From: JACCZR01 sp963830065
GTDB lineage: Bacteria; Actinomycetota; Thermoleophilia; Solirubrobacterales; Thermoleophilaceae
Direction: 5' to 3'
Assembly (NCBI GenBank): GCA_963830065.1
Contig: CAWHLA010000005.1
Location: forward strand, 219,130 to 283,129
DNA length: 64,000 nt
The notes beneath the pieces are model-generated. The model was not told where the DNA came from. It made no database searches and worked only from the letters and a program-made list of their open reading frames with translations. Shown here piece by piece: positions 36,906 through 44,955 of this stretch. Made by a program: the position numbers and the translations under genes. Within the stretch, counting starts at the first letter, position 1, and every line of letters starts with the position of its first letter.

Positions 36906-38017
36906 GCCGCGCCCTCGGGGTGGATCGGGCCGCTGGTCCGGGCCAAGCTCTCGCCGGCCCGGCCGGTGCGCACGGCGATCACCTCGGCGAGGATCGACAC
37001 CACCGTCTCGGGCGGCGTCCGCGCCCCGATGTCCAGCCCGCACGGGGCCTGGATGCGCTCGATGGCCTCGTCGTGGAGCCCCGCCTCGCGCAGCCGCTCC
37101 ACCCGCCGGGCCTGGGTCTGGCGGCTCCCCAGGGCCCCCACGTACCCGGCGTCGGTGGCCAGCGCTCCGATCAGCGCCGGCTCGTCGAACTTCGCGTCGT
37201 GGGTGAACACCAGGACGACGTCGCGCGGCCCGAGCTCCTGGCCCTCCAGGTAGCGGTCGGGCCAGTCCACCACCACCTCGGCTGAGCGCGAAAAGCGGGG
37301 GCTGCTCACGAACGGCGCACGCGCGTCGCAGATCGTGACCCGGTAGCCGATCTCGCTGGCCACCTTCGCCATCTCGGCGGAGAAGTCGATCGCGCCGAAG
37401 ATCACCATGCGCGGCTGTGTGGCGAAGGCCTGGATGTACACCACCAGGTCCGAGCCCATGACCTCGCCGCCCGCGCCGTAGCGGCGGATGCGGGAGATCC
37501 CCTCGTCCAGCTGGCCGCGGGCGTCGCGCTCGACGGAGTGGCCGAGAAGGTCGGTGCCGCCGAGGCTGCCGACAATGCCGTCGGCCAGGATCGCCATCTT
37601 CGCCCCGGCGGACGGTCCCTCGAGCATCGTCGCCAGCGCGACGGGCTCGTCCGCGGCCCTCGCCTCGGCCACGGCTTCGAGGACGCCGGCGGAGTCGGCG
37701 GAGTGCTGGTGCACGAACACCCGGACCGTCCCGCCGCACATCAGGCCGACGTCGGCCGCCTCCTCGTCGGACACGCCGTAAGTGACCACACCAGGGTCGG
37801 CCCCGGCGAGGATCCGCTGCGCCTCCTCGACCAGCGCGCCCTCGACGCACCCGCCGGTGACCGAGCCCTCGATGTTGCCTTGGTCGTCGACCAGCATCTG
37901 GGCTCCGGGGTCGAGCGGCGCCGATCCGATTCGCTCCACCAGCGTCGCGCTGACGACCCGCCTTCCGTCGCGCAGCCAGTCGGCCGCGATGCTCTCGGTG
38001 CTCGGCAGGGTGGTCAC
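36899..38017 (-). CDS. xdhC: XdhC/CoxI family molybdenum cofactor maturation protein
   Basis: 372 residues from GTG 38017 with GGAGGAG upstream. The N-terminal XdhC domain (VSATLVERIGSAPLDPGAQMLVDDQGNIEGSVTGGCVEGAL) is followed by a Rossmann domain (MVIFGAIDFSAEMAKVASEIGYRVTICDARAPF) and the C-terminal GALGSRQTQARRVERL...GLDIGARTPPETVVSILAEVIA. XdhC proteins bind and sulfurate the cofactor and insert it into xanthine-dehydrogenase-type enzymes. Transcribed away from the cox operon that starts 0.4 kb off, and presumably serves its CO dehydrogenase. Confidence 0.9.
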   Translation of the reverse strand: MTTLPSTESIAADWLRDGRRVVSATLVERIGSAPLDPGAQMLVDDQGNIEGSVTGGCVEGALVEEAQRILAGADPGVVTYGVSDEEAADVGLMCGGTVRVFVHQHSADSAGVLEAVAEARAADEPVALATMLEGPSAGAKMAILADGIVGSLGGTDLLGHSVERDARGQLDEGISRIRRYGAGGEVMGSDLVVYIQAFATQPRMVIFGAIDFSAEMAKVASEIGYRVTICDARAPFVSSPRFSRSAEVVVDWPDRYLEGQELGPRDVVLVFTHDAKFDEPALIGALATDAGYVGALGSRQTQARRVERLREAGLHDEAIERIQAPCGLDIGARTPPETVVSILAEVIAVRTGRAGESLARTSGPIHPEGAAV

Positions 38018-38071
38018 GTCGCTCCTCCATCGCCAGAATAGACCGCGGTCGCAACCACGGAGGAGGACCGC

Positions 38072-38422
38072 ATGACGGAGAAGCCCAGCGAGCAGCGGGG
38101 CGGGTCGACGCCGGACGACGACGAGGCGCGGGAGAAGGGCGAGTGGGGCGCGACCGCCGACGAGGGCGTGGTCCCGCCGGACCTCGGCGGTTCGGACGCG
38201 CCGCGCGAGATGCTCTCGGACGACCCCGAGTTGGACAGCTCGGTCCTGGGGGAGACCACAGGCTCCGACGAGCCGGCGACCGAGGGCGGCGTCGACCTGA
38301 GCGCGGGCGACCAAGCCGACGCGACCACGGACGGCGGCCCCGAGCCGGCGGAGGGCGAAGAGCCCGATACCAAGGACGTTGGCGCGGCCCCGCGCAAGCC
38401 CGACAGCGACGCCGCCGCCTGA
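38072..38422 (+). CDS. small highly acidic hydrophilic protein
   Basis: 116 residues, rich in Asp, Glu, Gly and Pro, predicted disordered. A strong ribosome site (GGAGGAGG) precedes the ATG. No motif; possibly a conserved actinobacterial disordered protein. It lies between xdhC (divergent) and the mini-membrane-protein cassette, with its own promoter region. Confidence 0.55.
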   Translation: MTEKPSEQRGGSTPDDDEAREKGEWGATADEGVVPPDLGGSDAPREMLSDDPELDSSVLGETTGSDEPATEGGVDLSAGDQADATTDGGPEPAEGEEPDTKDVGAAPRKPDSDAAA

Positions 38423-38425
38423 AAC

Positions 38426-38454
38426 TGGACATGGTTCGGGCGCCGAATTAGGCT
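38426..38454 (+). promoter_or_regulatory. promoter of the mini-membrane/cox operon
   Basis: TGGACA (38426-38431), a 17-bp spacer and TAGGCT (38449-38454) form the best sigma-70-type promoter in this region. The -10 is 8 nt before ATG 38463, so the mRNA would be leaderless or nearly so. It can drive the whole run of overlapping genes to 48456. Confidence 0.5.
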
Positions 38455-38462
38455 CCGCCTCA

Positions 38463-38705
38463 ATGGGTGGATGGGATGTCGGACTGGTGATCGGTGTGGT
38501 CGTGATCCTGGTAGCCGCCGCAATCGTCATCACCGTCGTCGCCTTCGCCTTGCGCATCTCCAAGCAGGCGCAAACCGCTGAAGAGGGGGTCGAGGCGGTC
38601 CGACGTCACACCGACGGCCTGGACGGCGTCCCCCGCATCAACGACTCGGGCGTACGCGTGCTGCACGCGGCCCGGGCGCTCCGGAAGGTCGCGGTAGGAA
38701 AGTGA
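38463..38705 (+). CDS. mini-membrane protein 1 of the cox cassette
   Basis: 80 residues: one N-terminal transmembrane helix (GLVIGVVVILVAAAIVITVVAFAL) followed by a basic/acidic helix (ISKQAQTAEEGVEAVRRHTDGLDG) and a short tail. It is the first of five proteins with the same plan, each overlapping the next by 4 nt. No enzyme motif. Probably anchors or scaffolds something at the inner membrane; given the operon, CO dehydrogenase or its maturation factors. Confidence 0.65.
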   Translation: MGGWDVGLVIGVVVILVAAAIVITVVAFALRISKQAQTAEEGVEAVRRHTDGLDGVPRINDSGVRVLHAARALRKVAVGK

Positions 38706-38989
38706 CCGTGCTCGCCGCGTCGAGCGAGACCTACCGCGCGCTGACCCTCTCGATCGGGGTGGCCGCGGCGGTCATCGTCGCGGTGCTGCTGGTGATGCTC
38801 CTGGTGTACATCAGCCGGATCCAGCGGTCGGTCGAGGGCCTGCTCGAGGTCGCGGGGAAGGTCGCCGGCAACACGGAGAACATCCCGCAGCTGCAGGCCA
38901 CGGCGCCGGTGCTCGCTGAGATCGTGGACGAGGCGGTAGTCCAGGACGGCTACATGAACGCCCTCACGGACGGGTTCGAGAAGGCGTGA
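38702..38989 (+). CDS. mini-membrane protein 2 of the cox cassette
   Basis: 95 residues from GTG overlapping the previous stop (GTGA). One transmembrane helix (ALTLSIGVAAAVIVAVLLVMLLVYI) near the N-terminus, then a helix with heptads (IQRSVEGLLEVAGKVAGNTENIPQLQ) and an acidic end. Resembles the short DUF948-type coiled-coil membrane proteins in plan, not in clear sequence identity. Confidence 0.65.
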   Translation: MTVLAASSETYRALTLSIGVAAAVIVAVLLVMLLVYISRIQRSVEGLLEVAGKVAGNTENIPQLQATAPVLAEIVDEAVVQDGYMNALTDGFEKA

Positions 38990-39261
38990 GCAACGACACC
39001 TTCATCGTGCTGAGCGTCGTGCTGGCGGTGGTCGTGATCGCCGTCCTCGCCGTCGCGCTGATACTGGCCTGGAAGGGCCTGACCGAGATCTCCAAGGGGC
39101 TCGCCACGCTGCGCGGCGCGCTGGAGGGCGTCGAGTCCGAGCACCTCAAGCCGCTCGAGCCCTCGGTCAAGGCGATCAACGCGCAGTTCGACGTGATCCT
39201 CGGCGCCCTGCCCGACATCGCGCGCAAGGCCGCGATCGTCGCCGAGAGGAGGCCGCGGTGA
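38986..39261 (+). CDS. mini-membrane protein 3 of the cox cassette
   Basis: 91 residues from GTG (GTGA overlap). Transmembrane helix FIVLSVVLAVVVIAVLAVALIL, then WKGLTEISKGLATLRGALEGVESE, an amphipathic helix of the DUF948 type, and a second helix. No cysteines, so it does not look like a redox carrier. Confidence 0.65.
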   Translation: MSNDTFIVLSVVLAVVVIAVLAVALILAWKGLTEISKGLATLRGALEGVESEHLKPLEPSVKAINAQFDVILGALPDIARKAAIVAERRPR

Positions 39262-39524
39262 CCCTCCTGTGGATCGGCAACGCCGTGCTGCTGCTCGTGA
39301 TCGTCCCCGTCGTCGTCTTCCTGCTCCGCGGGGTGCTGGAGGCGGCCCGGAGCATCGTGCCCTCGGTGGAGGGGATCGCCGACGTGGCGGCGGCCGGGTC
39401 GAAGGATCTCGACGCCGCGCCGCTGCTGGTCAGGACCGACGAGCAGGTGAAGGAGACGGTTGCGGGCCTGGCCAACTACGGCGGCTCGCTCGACGTGATC
39501 CTCGACGACGCGGAGAAGCGATGA
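39258..39524 (+). CDS. mini-membrane protein 4 of the cox cassette
   Basis: 88 residues from GTG (GTGA overlap). Transmembrane helix WIGNAVLLLVIVPVVVFLLR, then a helical soluble part (EAARSIVPSVEGIADVAAAG...EQVKETVAGLANYGGSLDVILDD). The same architecture as its neighbours but low sequence identity suggests an old duplication series or co-evolved subunits. Confidence 0.65.
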   Translation: MTLLWIGNAVLLLVIVPVVVFLLRGVLEAARSIVPSVEGIADVAAAGSKDLDAAPLLVRTDEQVKETVAGLANYGGSLDVILDDAEKR

Positions 39525-40129
39525 CCGCGGCCGGAGCCGTCCTGATCGTGATCGTCGTCCTGATCGTCCTGGCGCTCGTCTACTTCCTGGTCTCGACGAT
39601 CGTGGCGCTGCGCAAGATCAGCGACGGGCTCGACGAGGTCATCGGTGGCGTGACCGAGCTGGTGGAGAAGAGCGAGCCGGTCAACGGCATCGTCGGCTCG
39701 ATCAACGAGCAGCTGGACGCCGGGGTCGAGCTGCTCGAGGGCCTGCTGGTCAAGAAGGCCGGCCTGCACGACGCCGTCGGCCTGATCGAGAGCGTCTACC
39801 CCGGGTCCGCCGCCGCGGGCCTGCGCGGCGTACCCGAGAGCACCGAGATCGAGCCGCCGCGGATCGGCGAGGTCTACACCCGCGGCACGCTCACGCTCGC
39901 CCGCCTGGGCCGCGAGGCGCCGATCGCCGCGGCCAGCCCGGGCGCCGGCGTGCTGAGGGACGTCGAAGGCCGCAGCCTGGCGGCGCGGGAGCTGTACCCC
40001 TCGGTTCGCCACGAGGCTCCCGAGAAGCTCCCGGGCTCGCCGGTGATCGGCTCCGAGGCACCCGTCCAATACGAACAGCGCGACGACATCGGAGCCCCCC
40101 GCAAGCGGCTCCCGGCGCGCCGGTCCTGA
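39521..40129 (+). CDS. mini-membrane protein 5 of the cox cassette, with long soluble tail
   Basis: 202 residues from ATG (ATGA overlap). Transmembrane helix VLIVIVVLIVLALVYFLVSTIVAL, then a helix KISDGLDEVIGGVTELVEKSEPVNGIV...ESVYPG. A C-terminal extension of about 100 residues (STEIEPPRIGEVYTRGTLTLARLG...) has no recognisable domain. The largest of the five and the last before coxM, with only 13 nt between, so it could be the contact point with the soluble enzyme. Confidence 0.65.
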   Translation: MTAAGAVLIVIVVLIVLALVYFLVSTIVALRKISDGLDEVIGGVTELVEKSEPVNGIVGSINEQLDAGVELLEGLLVKKAGLHDAVGLIESVYPGSAAAGLRGVPESTEIEPPRIGEVYTRGTLTLARLGREAPIAAASPGAGVLRDVEGRSLAARELYPSVRHEAPEKLPGSPVIGSEAPVQYEQRDDIGAPRKRLPARRS

Positions 40130-40142
40130 CAGGGAGAGCACA

Positions 40143-41018
40143 TTGCAGACGCCCGCGCCATTCGAGTACGAGCGGGCGACCAGCGTGGACGGCGCCATAG
40201 CGGCGCTGGAGCGCCACGGCCCCGAGGCGCGCATCATCGCCGGCGGCCACAGCCTGCTGCCGATGATGAAGCTTCGCCTGGCCAACCCCGAGCACCTGAT
40301 CGACATCAACGGGCTCGACGAGCTCTCCTTCATCCGCGAAGGGGAGGGCGAGATCCGGATCGGCGCCATGACCCGCCACGTGGACCTCCTGAAATCGGAT
40401 CTGCTGGCCCGGCACTTCCCGGTCTTCCGCGACGCGGAGGTGGTGATCGCCGATCCGGTGGTCCGCAACCGCGGCACCATCGGGGGCTCGCTGTGCCAGG
40501 CCGACGCCGCCGAGGACCTGTCGGCGGTGTGCTCGGCGGTGAAGGCCAACGTGGTCATCCGGGGCAGCGGCGGCGAGCGGGTGGTCGGGATGGAGGACTT
40601 CCACGTCGGGCCGTTCACCACGGCGGTCGGCGCCGGCGAGGTGCTGACCGAGATCAGGCTGCCGCTGCGTCCTGGCGCGGGCAGCGCGCACGAGAAGGTC
40701 GAGCGCCGCGCCGGCGACTGGGCGATCGCCGCGGCCTCAGCCGCGCTGTGGATCGACGGGGGCGCGATCGCCGACGCGGGCGTCGCCCTCAGCGCGGTGG
40801 GCATGACCACCATCCACCTGACCCGCGCCGAGGAGCTCCTGCGCGGCAAGCCGCCGTCGGAGGACCTGTTCGCCGAGGCGCGCGAGATCGCCGCCGAGGA
40901 CTGCTCCCCGAGCGCGGACGGACGCGGACCGATCGACTACAAGCGCCACCTCGCCGGTGTGCTCACCCAACGCGCGCTGCGCCGCTCCACCGCGCGCGCA
41001 CTGCAACAGGAGGCCTGA
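40143..41018 (+). CDS. coxM: aerobic CO dehydrogenase, medium (FAD) subunit
   Basis: 291 residues from TTG with AGGGAG upstream. FAD-binding motifs of the xanthine dehydrogenase family: AGGHSLLPMMKLRLANPEHLIDI and TIGGSLCQADAAEDL. The C-terminal CO_deh_flav_C domain includes VERRAGDWAIAAASAALW. It carries electrons from the 2Fe-2S clusters of CoxS to the quinone acceptor. M-S-L gene order is that of carboxydotrophs. Confidence 0.93.
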   Translation: MQTPAPFEYERATSVDGAIAALERHGPEARIIAGGHSLLPMMKLRLANPEHLIDINGLDELSFIREGEGEIRIGAMTRHVDLLKSDLLARHFPVFRDAEVVIADPVVRNRGTIGGSLCQADAAEDLSAVCSAVKANVVIRGSGGERVVGMEDFHVGPFTTAVGAGEVLTEIRLPLRPGAGSAHEKVERRAGDWAIAAASAALWIDGGAIADAGVALSAVGMTTIHLTRAEELLRGKPPSEDLFAEAREIAAEDCSPSADGRGPIDYKRHLAGVLTQRALRRSTARALQQEA

Positions 41019-41022
41019 TCCC

Positions 41023-41502
41023 TTGCAAGTGTCGATGACCGTCAACGGCAAGCCGGTCTCCGGCGACGTGGAGCCGCGCCAGCTGCTGGTGCACTTCATC
41101 CGCGAGACGCTCGGGCTGACCGGCACCCACTGGGGCTGCGACACCTCGAACTGCGGAGCGTGCGTGGTGCTGGTGGACGGCGAGCCGGTGAAGTCGTGCA
41201 CGACCCTCGCGGTGATGTGCGAGGGCCGCCAGGTGCGAACGGTCGAGGGGCTCCAGGTCAACGGGCAGCTCGACCCCCTCCAGCAGGGGTTCCACGAGCG
41301 CCACGCGCTGCAGTGCGGGTTCTGCACCCCGGGCATGCTGATGACCGGCCGCGCGCTGCTGGACGAGAACCCCGACCCCAGCGAGGAGGAGATCCGCACC
41401 GCGATCTCCGGCGCCATCTGCCGTTGCACCGGCTACAAGAACATCGTCAGCGCCATTCGCTGGGCTGCCGAGCACGAAGCCCAGGCGGGCAAGGAGGCCT
41501 AG
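41023..41502 (+). CDS. coxS: aerobic CO dehydrogenase, small (2Fe-2S) subunit
   Basis: 159 residues from TTG 41023, 9 nt after AGGAGG; ATG 41035 is less well placed. Two 2Fe-2S sites: the plant-type cluster CDTSNCGACVVLVDGE...C and the C-terminal CGFCTPGM...CRCTGYKN. Transfers electrons from CoxL to CoxM. Starts 4 nt after coxM. Confidence 0.94.
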   Translation: MQVSMTVNGKPVSGDVEPRQLLVHFIRETLGLTGTHWGCDTSNCGACVVLVDGEPVKSCTTLAVMCEGRQVRTVEGLQVNGQLDPLQQGFHERHALQCGFCTPGMLMTGRALLDENPDPSEEEIRTAISGAICRCTGYKNIVSAIRWAAEHEAQAGKEA

Positions 41503-41572
41503 TGGCTCCTCCTGTCAGTCCAGACCCGTTTGGCGGCGCGCGGGCGCGCCTGGCTGCGCGCGCCGAAATCGC

Positions 41573-41588
41573 CGATGCTTCGGCATCG
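41573..41588 (+). other. UUCG-tetraloop hairpin between coxS and coxL
   Basis: CGATGC and GCATCG pair perfectly around TTCG inside the 163-bp coxS-coxL gap, the only long gap in the operon core. UUCG loops make very stable RNA hairpins; it could protect or separate transcript segments. AGGAGG at 41648 onward is the coxL ribosome site. Confidence 0.5.
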
Positions 41589-41665
41589 ACTCATTCGCCG
41601 CACTTGCCAGCCACACCCAGTCGCTCGCCAAAGCGGGCCAGTACTTCCAGGAGGAGCCACCAGGT

Positions 41666-44053
41666 ATGAGCGTCGACGTCGAGAACCTTCCCAGCCCGTC
41701 GACCGAGCGGCCGGTCGGCTTCGGCCGGCTCAAGCGCAAGGAGGACCCGCGCTTCATCCGCGGCGAGGGCACCTACCTCGACGACATCAACCTTCCCGGC
41801 ATGGTGCACGGGGCGATCCTGCGCAGCCCGTACGCGCACGCCAAGATCGTCTCGATCGACACCTCGGCGGCACTGGAGCACCCCAACGTCGCGGCGGTGG
41901 TCACCGCCAAGGACCTGGAGACGCTCGGCCTGGCCTGGATGCCGACGATCTCCTATGACACCCAGGCGGTGCTCGCGGGCGACAAGGTCCGTTTCCAGGG
42001 CCAGGAGGTCGCGTTCGTGATCGCGACCGACGAGTACTCGGCCAACGACGCGCTGTCGCTCATCGACGTGGAGTACGAGCCGCTGCCGGCGGTGGTCAAC
42101 GCCCGCAAGGCGCTGGACCCCGACGCGCCGCTGATCCGCGACGACAAGTCGGGCCAGCGCGACAACCTGGCCAGCCCCACCTGGGAGGCCGGCGACGAAG
42201 CGGCCACCGAGAAGGCCTTCGCCGAGGCCGACACGGTCGTGAGCCGGGACATCATCTACCCGCGCTGCCACCCGGCGCCGCTGGAGACCTGCGGGATCAT
42301 CGCCGACTTCAATCCGGAGACCGGCCAGCTCGACATCTACAACGGCAACCAGGCGCCGCACGCCCACCGGACCGTCTACGCGCACGTCGCAGGCCTGGCC
42401 GAGCACATGATCCGGATCCAGTGCCAGGACATCGGCGGCGGCTTCGGGAACAAGGTGCCGGTCTACCCCGGCTACGTGTGCGCCATCGCCGGCTCGATCG
42501 TGGCCGGCGTGCCCGTCAAGTGGGTGGAGAACCGGTCCGAGAACCTGATGTCCACCGGCTTTGCGCGCGACTACGTGATGCACAGCGAGATCTGCGCCAA
42601 GGACGGCAAGATCACCGGGCTGCGGGCGGACGTGATCGCTGACCACGGCGCCTTCGACAGCACCGCCCAGCCGACCAAGTTCCCGGCCGGCTTCTTCCAC
42701 ATCGTCTGCGGCTCCTACGACCTCGCCGCCTCGCACGTGAAGGTCAAGGCGGTCTACTCCAACAAGGCGCCCGGGGGCGTCGCCTACCGGTGCTCCTTCC
42801 GCATCACCGAGGCCGTCTACCTGGTGGAGCGCATGGTCGACGCGCTAGCGCTGGAGATGAAGGCCGACCCGATCGACCTGCGTATGCGCAGCTTCATCGG
42901 CCCCGAGCAGTTCCCGTACGAGACCACCACCGGATGGACCTACGACTCGGGCAACTACGCCGAGACGATGAAGGTGGCCATGGACATCGCCGGCTACGAG
43001 GACCTGCGCCGCGAGCAGGCCGAGAAGCGCGCCCGCGGTGAGCTGATGGGCATCGGCGTGTCGTTCTTCACCGAGGGCGTCGGAGCCGGGCCGCGAAAGC
43101 ACATGGACATCCTCGGCCTGTCGATGAACGACGGCGCCGACCTGCGCGTGCACCCGTCGGGCAAGGCCACGGTCAGCATCAGCGCCCAGACCCAGGGCCA
43201 GGGCCACGAGACCACGTTCGCGCAGATCGTGGCCGAGGAGCTCGGCATCCCGCCCGAGGACGTGGAGGTCCGCCACGGCGACACCGACAAGTCGCCCTAT
43301 GGCCTTGGCACCTACGGGAGCCGCTCGACGCCGGTATCCGGCGGGGCGGTGGCGGTGGTGTCGCGCAAGGTGCGCGACAAGGCACGGCTGATCGCCGCGA
43401 CGATGCTGGAGACCCGGCCCGAGGACCTGGCCTGGGAGAAGGGCCGCTGGTACGTGAAGGGCGACCCCGAGAAGGGCGCGATGATCGAGGAGATCGCCGA
43501 GCGGGCCTACAGCGGTGACCCGATGCCCGAGGGCATGGAGGGCGGACTCGACGACCAGGTGATCTACGACCCGCCCAACCTGACCTATCCGTATGGCGCC
43601 TACATCGCGGTCGTGGACATCGACCCGGACACCGCCCACGTGAAGGTGCGCCGCTTCATCGCCGTGGACGACTGCGGCGTGCGGATCAACCCGATGGTGG
43701 TCGACGGCCAGATCCACGGAGGCCTGGCGGAGGGCGTCGGCATCGCGCTGATGGAGGTCATTACGTTCGACGAGGAGGGCAACTGCCTGAACTCCTCGTT
43801 CATGGACTACCTGATCCCCACCGCGCTCGAGTGCCCCGACTTCGAGCTGGGCGAGACGGTCACCCCGTGTCCCCACCACCCGCTGGGCGCCAAGGGCGTG
43901 GGCGAGTCGCCGAACGTCGGTTCGCCGCCGGCGATCGTCAACGCGGTGATCGACGCCCTGCACGAGTCGCACGGCGTGGACCACATCGACATGCCCTGCA
44001 CCCCGGCGCGGGTGTGGGCGGCGATGCAGGGGCGACCCGAGCCGCCGCAATGA
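41666..44053 (+). CDS. coxL: aerobic CO dehydrogenase, large (molybdenum/copper) subunit, form I
   Basis: 795 residues. The active-site loop reads AYRCSFR (373-379), the form I signature; Cys376 should carry the Mo-S-Cu bridge. Cofactor contacts GGGFGNK (257-263), QTQGQGHET (508-516) and the catalytic Glu in GAKGVGES are present. Oxidises CO and water to CO2, two electrons and two protons. Form II enzymes have AYRGAGR instead, so this is very likely a true CO dehydrogenase. Overlaps the next gene by ATGA. Confidence 0.96.
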   Translation: MSVDVENLPSPSTERPVGFGRLKRKEDPRFIRGEGTYLDDINLPGMVHGAILRSPYAHAKIVSIDTSAALEHPNVAAVVTAKDLETLGLAWMPTISYDTQAVLAGDKVRFQGQEVAFVIATDEYSANDALSLIDVEYEPLPAVVNARKALDPDAPLIRDDKSGQRDNLASPTWEAGDEAATEKAFAEADTVVSRDIIYPRCHPAPLETCGIIADFNPETGQLDIYNGNQAPHAHRTVYAHVAGLAEHMIRIQCQDIGGGFGNKVPVYPGYVCAIAGSIVAGVPVKWVENRSENLMSTGFARDYVMHSEICAKDGKITGLRADVIADHGAFDSTAQPTKFPAGFFHIVCGSYDLAASHVKVKAVYSNKAPGGVAYRCSFRITEAVYLVERMVDALALEMKADPIDLRMRSFIGPEQFPYETTTGWTYDSGNYAETMKVAMDIAGYEDLRREQAEKRARGELMGIGVSFFTEGVGAGPRKHMDILGLSMNDGADLRVHPSGKATVSISAQTQGQGHETTFAQIVAEELGIPPEDVEVRHGDTDKSPYGLGTYGSRSTPVSGGAVAVVSRKVRDKARLIAATMLETRPEDLAWEKGRWYVKGDPEKGAMIEEIAERAYSGDPMPEGMEGGLDDQVIYDPPNLTYPYGAYIAVVDIDPDTAHVKVRRFIAVDDCGVRINPMVVDGQIHGGLAEGVGIALMEVITFDEEGNCLNSSFMDYLIPTALECPDFELGETVTPCPHHPLGAKGVGESPNVGSPPAIVNAVIDALHESHGVDHIDMPCTPARVWAAMQGRPEPPQ

Positions 44054-44955
44054 TCCCCGCCCACATGGCCCGGCGAGCCCAGGAGCTCGCCGCGCAGCGC
44101 GACGAGTTCGCGTCGGCCACCGTGGTGCGCGCGCAGAGCCCCACCAGCGTGGAGGCCGGCGACGTGGCGCTGGTGCTGGCCGACGGGACGATCGAGGGCT
44201 TCGTGGGCGGCGCGTGCGCGGAGCACAGCGTGCGCGCCTACGCGCTGGAGGCGATGAAGAGCGGCGAGTCGGTGCTGCTGCGCATCCTTCCCTTCGGCGA
44301 CGAGAGCATCGGCCCTGAGGGCCGCGAGGTGGCGGCCGAGGACGGAGCGGTCACTGTCGAGAACCCGTGCCTGTCGGGCGGGGCGATCGAGATCTTCCTC
44401 GAGCCGGTCCTGCCCGATCCGCGCGTGCTGGTGGTGGGGGAGACGCCGGTGGCCGCGGCGGTGCGCCACCTGGGCCCGGAGCTCGGCCTGGACGCCGTGT
44501 CTGCCAGTGGCGATGCGATCGATCCCCAGCCCGACGACCTGGCGCTGGTGGTGGCGGCGCACGGGCGCGACGAGCTCGGGGCTCTGCGCGAGGGACTGGA
44601 GGCGGGGCTCCCGTACGTGGGCCTGGTGGCCAGCCGCAAGCGCGGCGACGGCGTGATCGGCGAGCTGCGCGGCGACGGCGTTCCCGAGGAGCTGCTGGCG
44701 CGCATCGACGTGCCGGCCGGGATCGAGCTGGGGGCGCGCACCCCGGCGGAGATCGCGCTGTCGATCCTGGCGCGGATCGTGGAGGTGCGGCGCCGCGGCG
44801 GCAAGGCGGCCGAGTCGACCACCGCGGTCGATCCGATCTGCGGCATGACCGTAGCCGCGGTGGCGAGCACCCTCTCCCTCGAGCACGAGGGTGAGACCGT
44901 CTACTTCTGCAGCGAGGGCTGTAGGGACGAGTTCCAGCACCAGCGTGTCGGCTGA
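44050..44955 (+). CDS. CoxI/XdhC family maturation factor fused to a YHS domain
   Basis: 301 residues. N-terminal XdhC_CoxI domain (SATVVRAQSPTSVEAGDVALVLADGTIEGFVGGACAEHSV) and Rossmann domain (VLVVGETPVAAAVRHLGPELGLD; GLVASRKRGDGVIGEL). The last 45 residues form a YHS domain (VDPICGMTV...HEGETVYFCSEGCRDEF) with three Cys. YHS domains bind metal, often copper or heavy metals, which is suggestive because the CODH active site needs Cu. The start overlaps coxL (ATGA). Confidence 0.88.
   Translation: MIPAHMARRAQELAAQRDEFASATVVRAQSPTSVEAGDVALVLADGTIEGFVGGACAEHSVRAYALEAMKSGESVLLRILPFGDESIGPEGREVAAEDGAVTVENPCLSGGAIEIFLEPVLPDPRVLVVGETPVAAAVRHLGPELGLDAVSASGDAIDPQPDDLALVVAAHGRDELGALREGLEAGLPYVGLVASRKRGDGVIGELRGDGVPEELLARIDVPAGIELGARTPAEIALSILARIVEVRRRGGKAAESTTAVDPICGMTVAAVASTLSLEHEGETVYFCSEGCRDEFQHQRVG

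Noticed and set aside
36894..38432. Second minus-strand ORF over xdhC
   Set aside because: Arg/Pro/Gly-rich shadow of xdhC with no domain.
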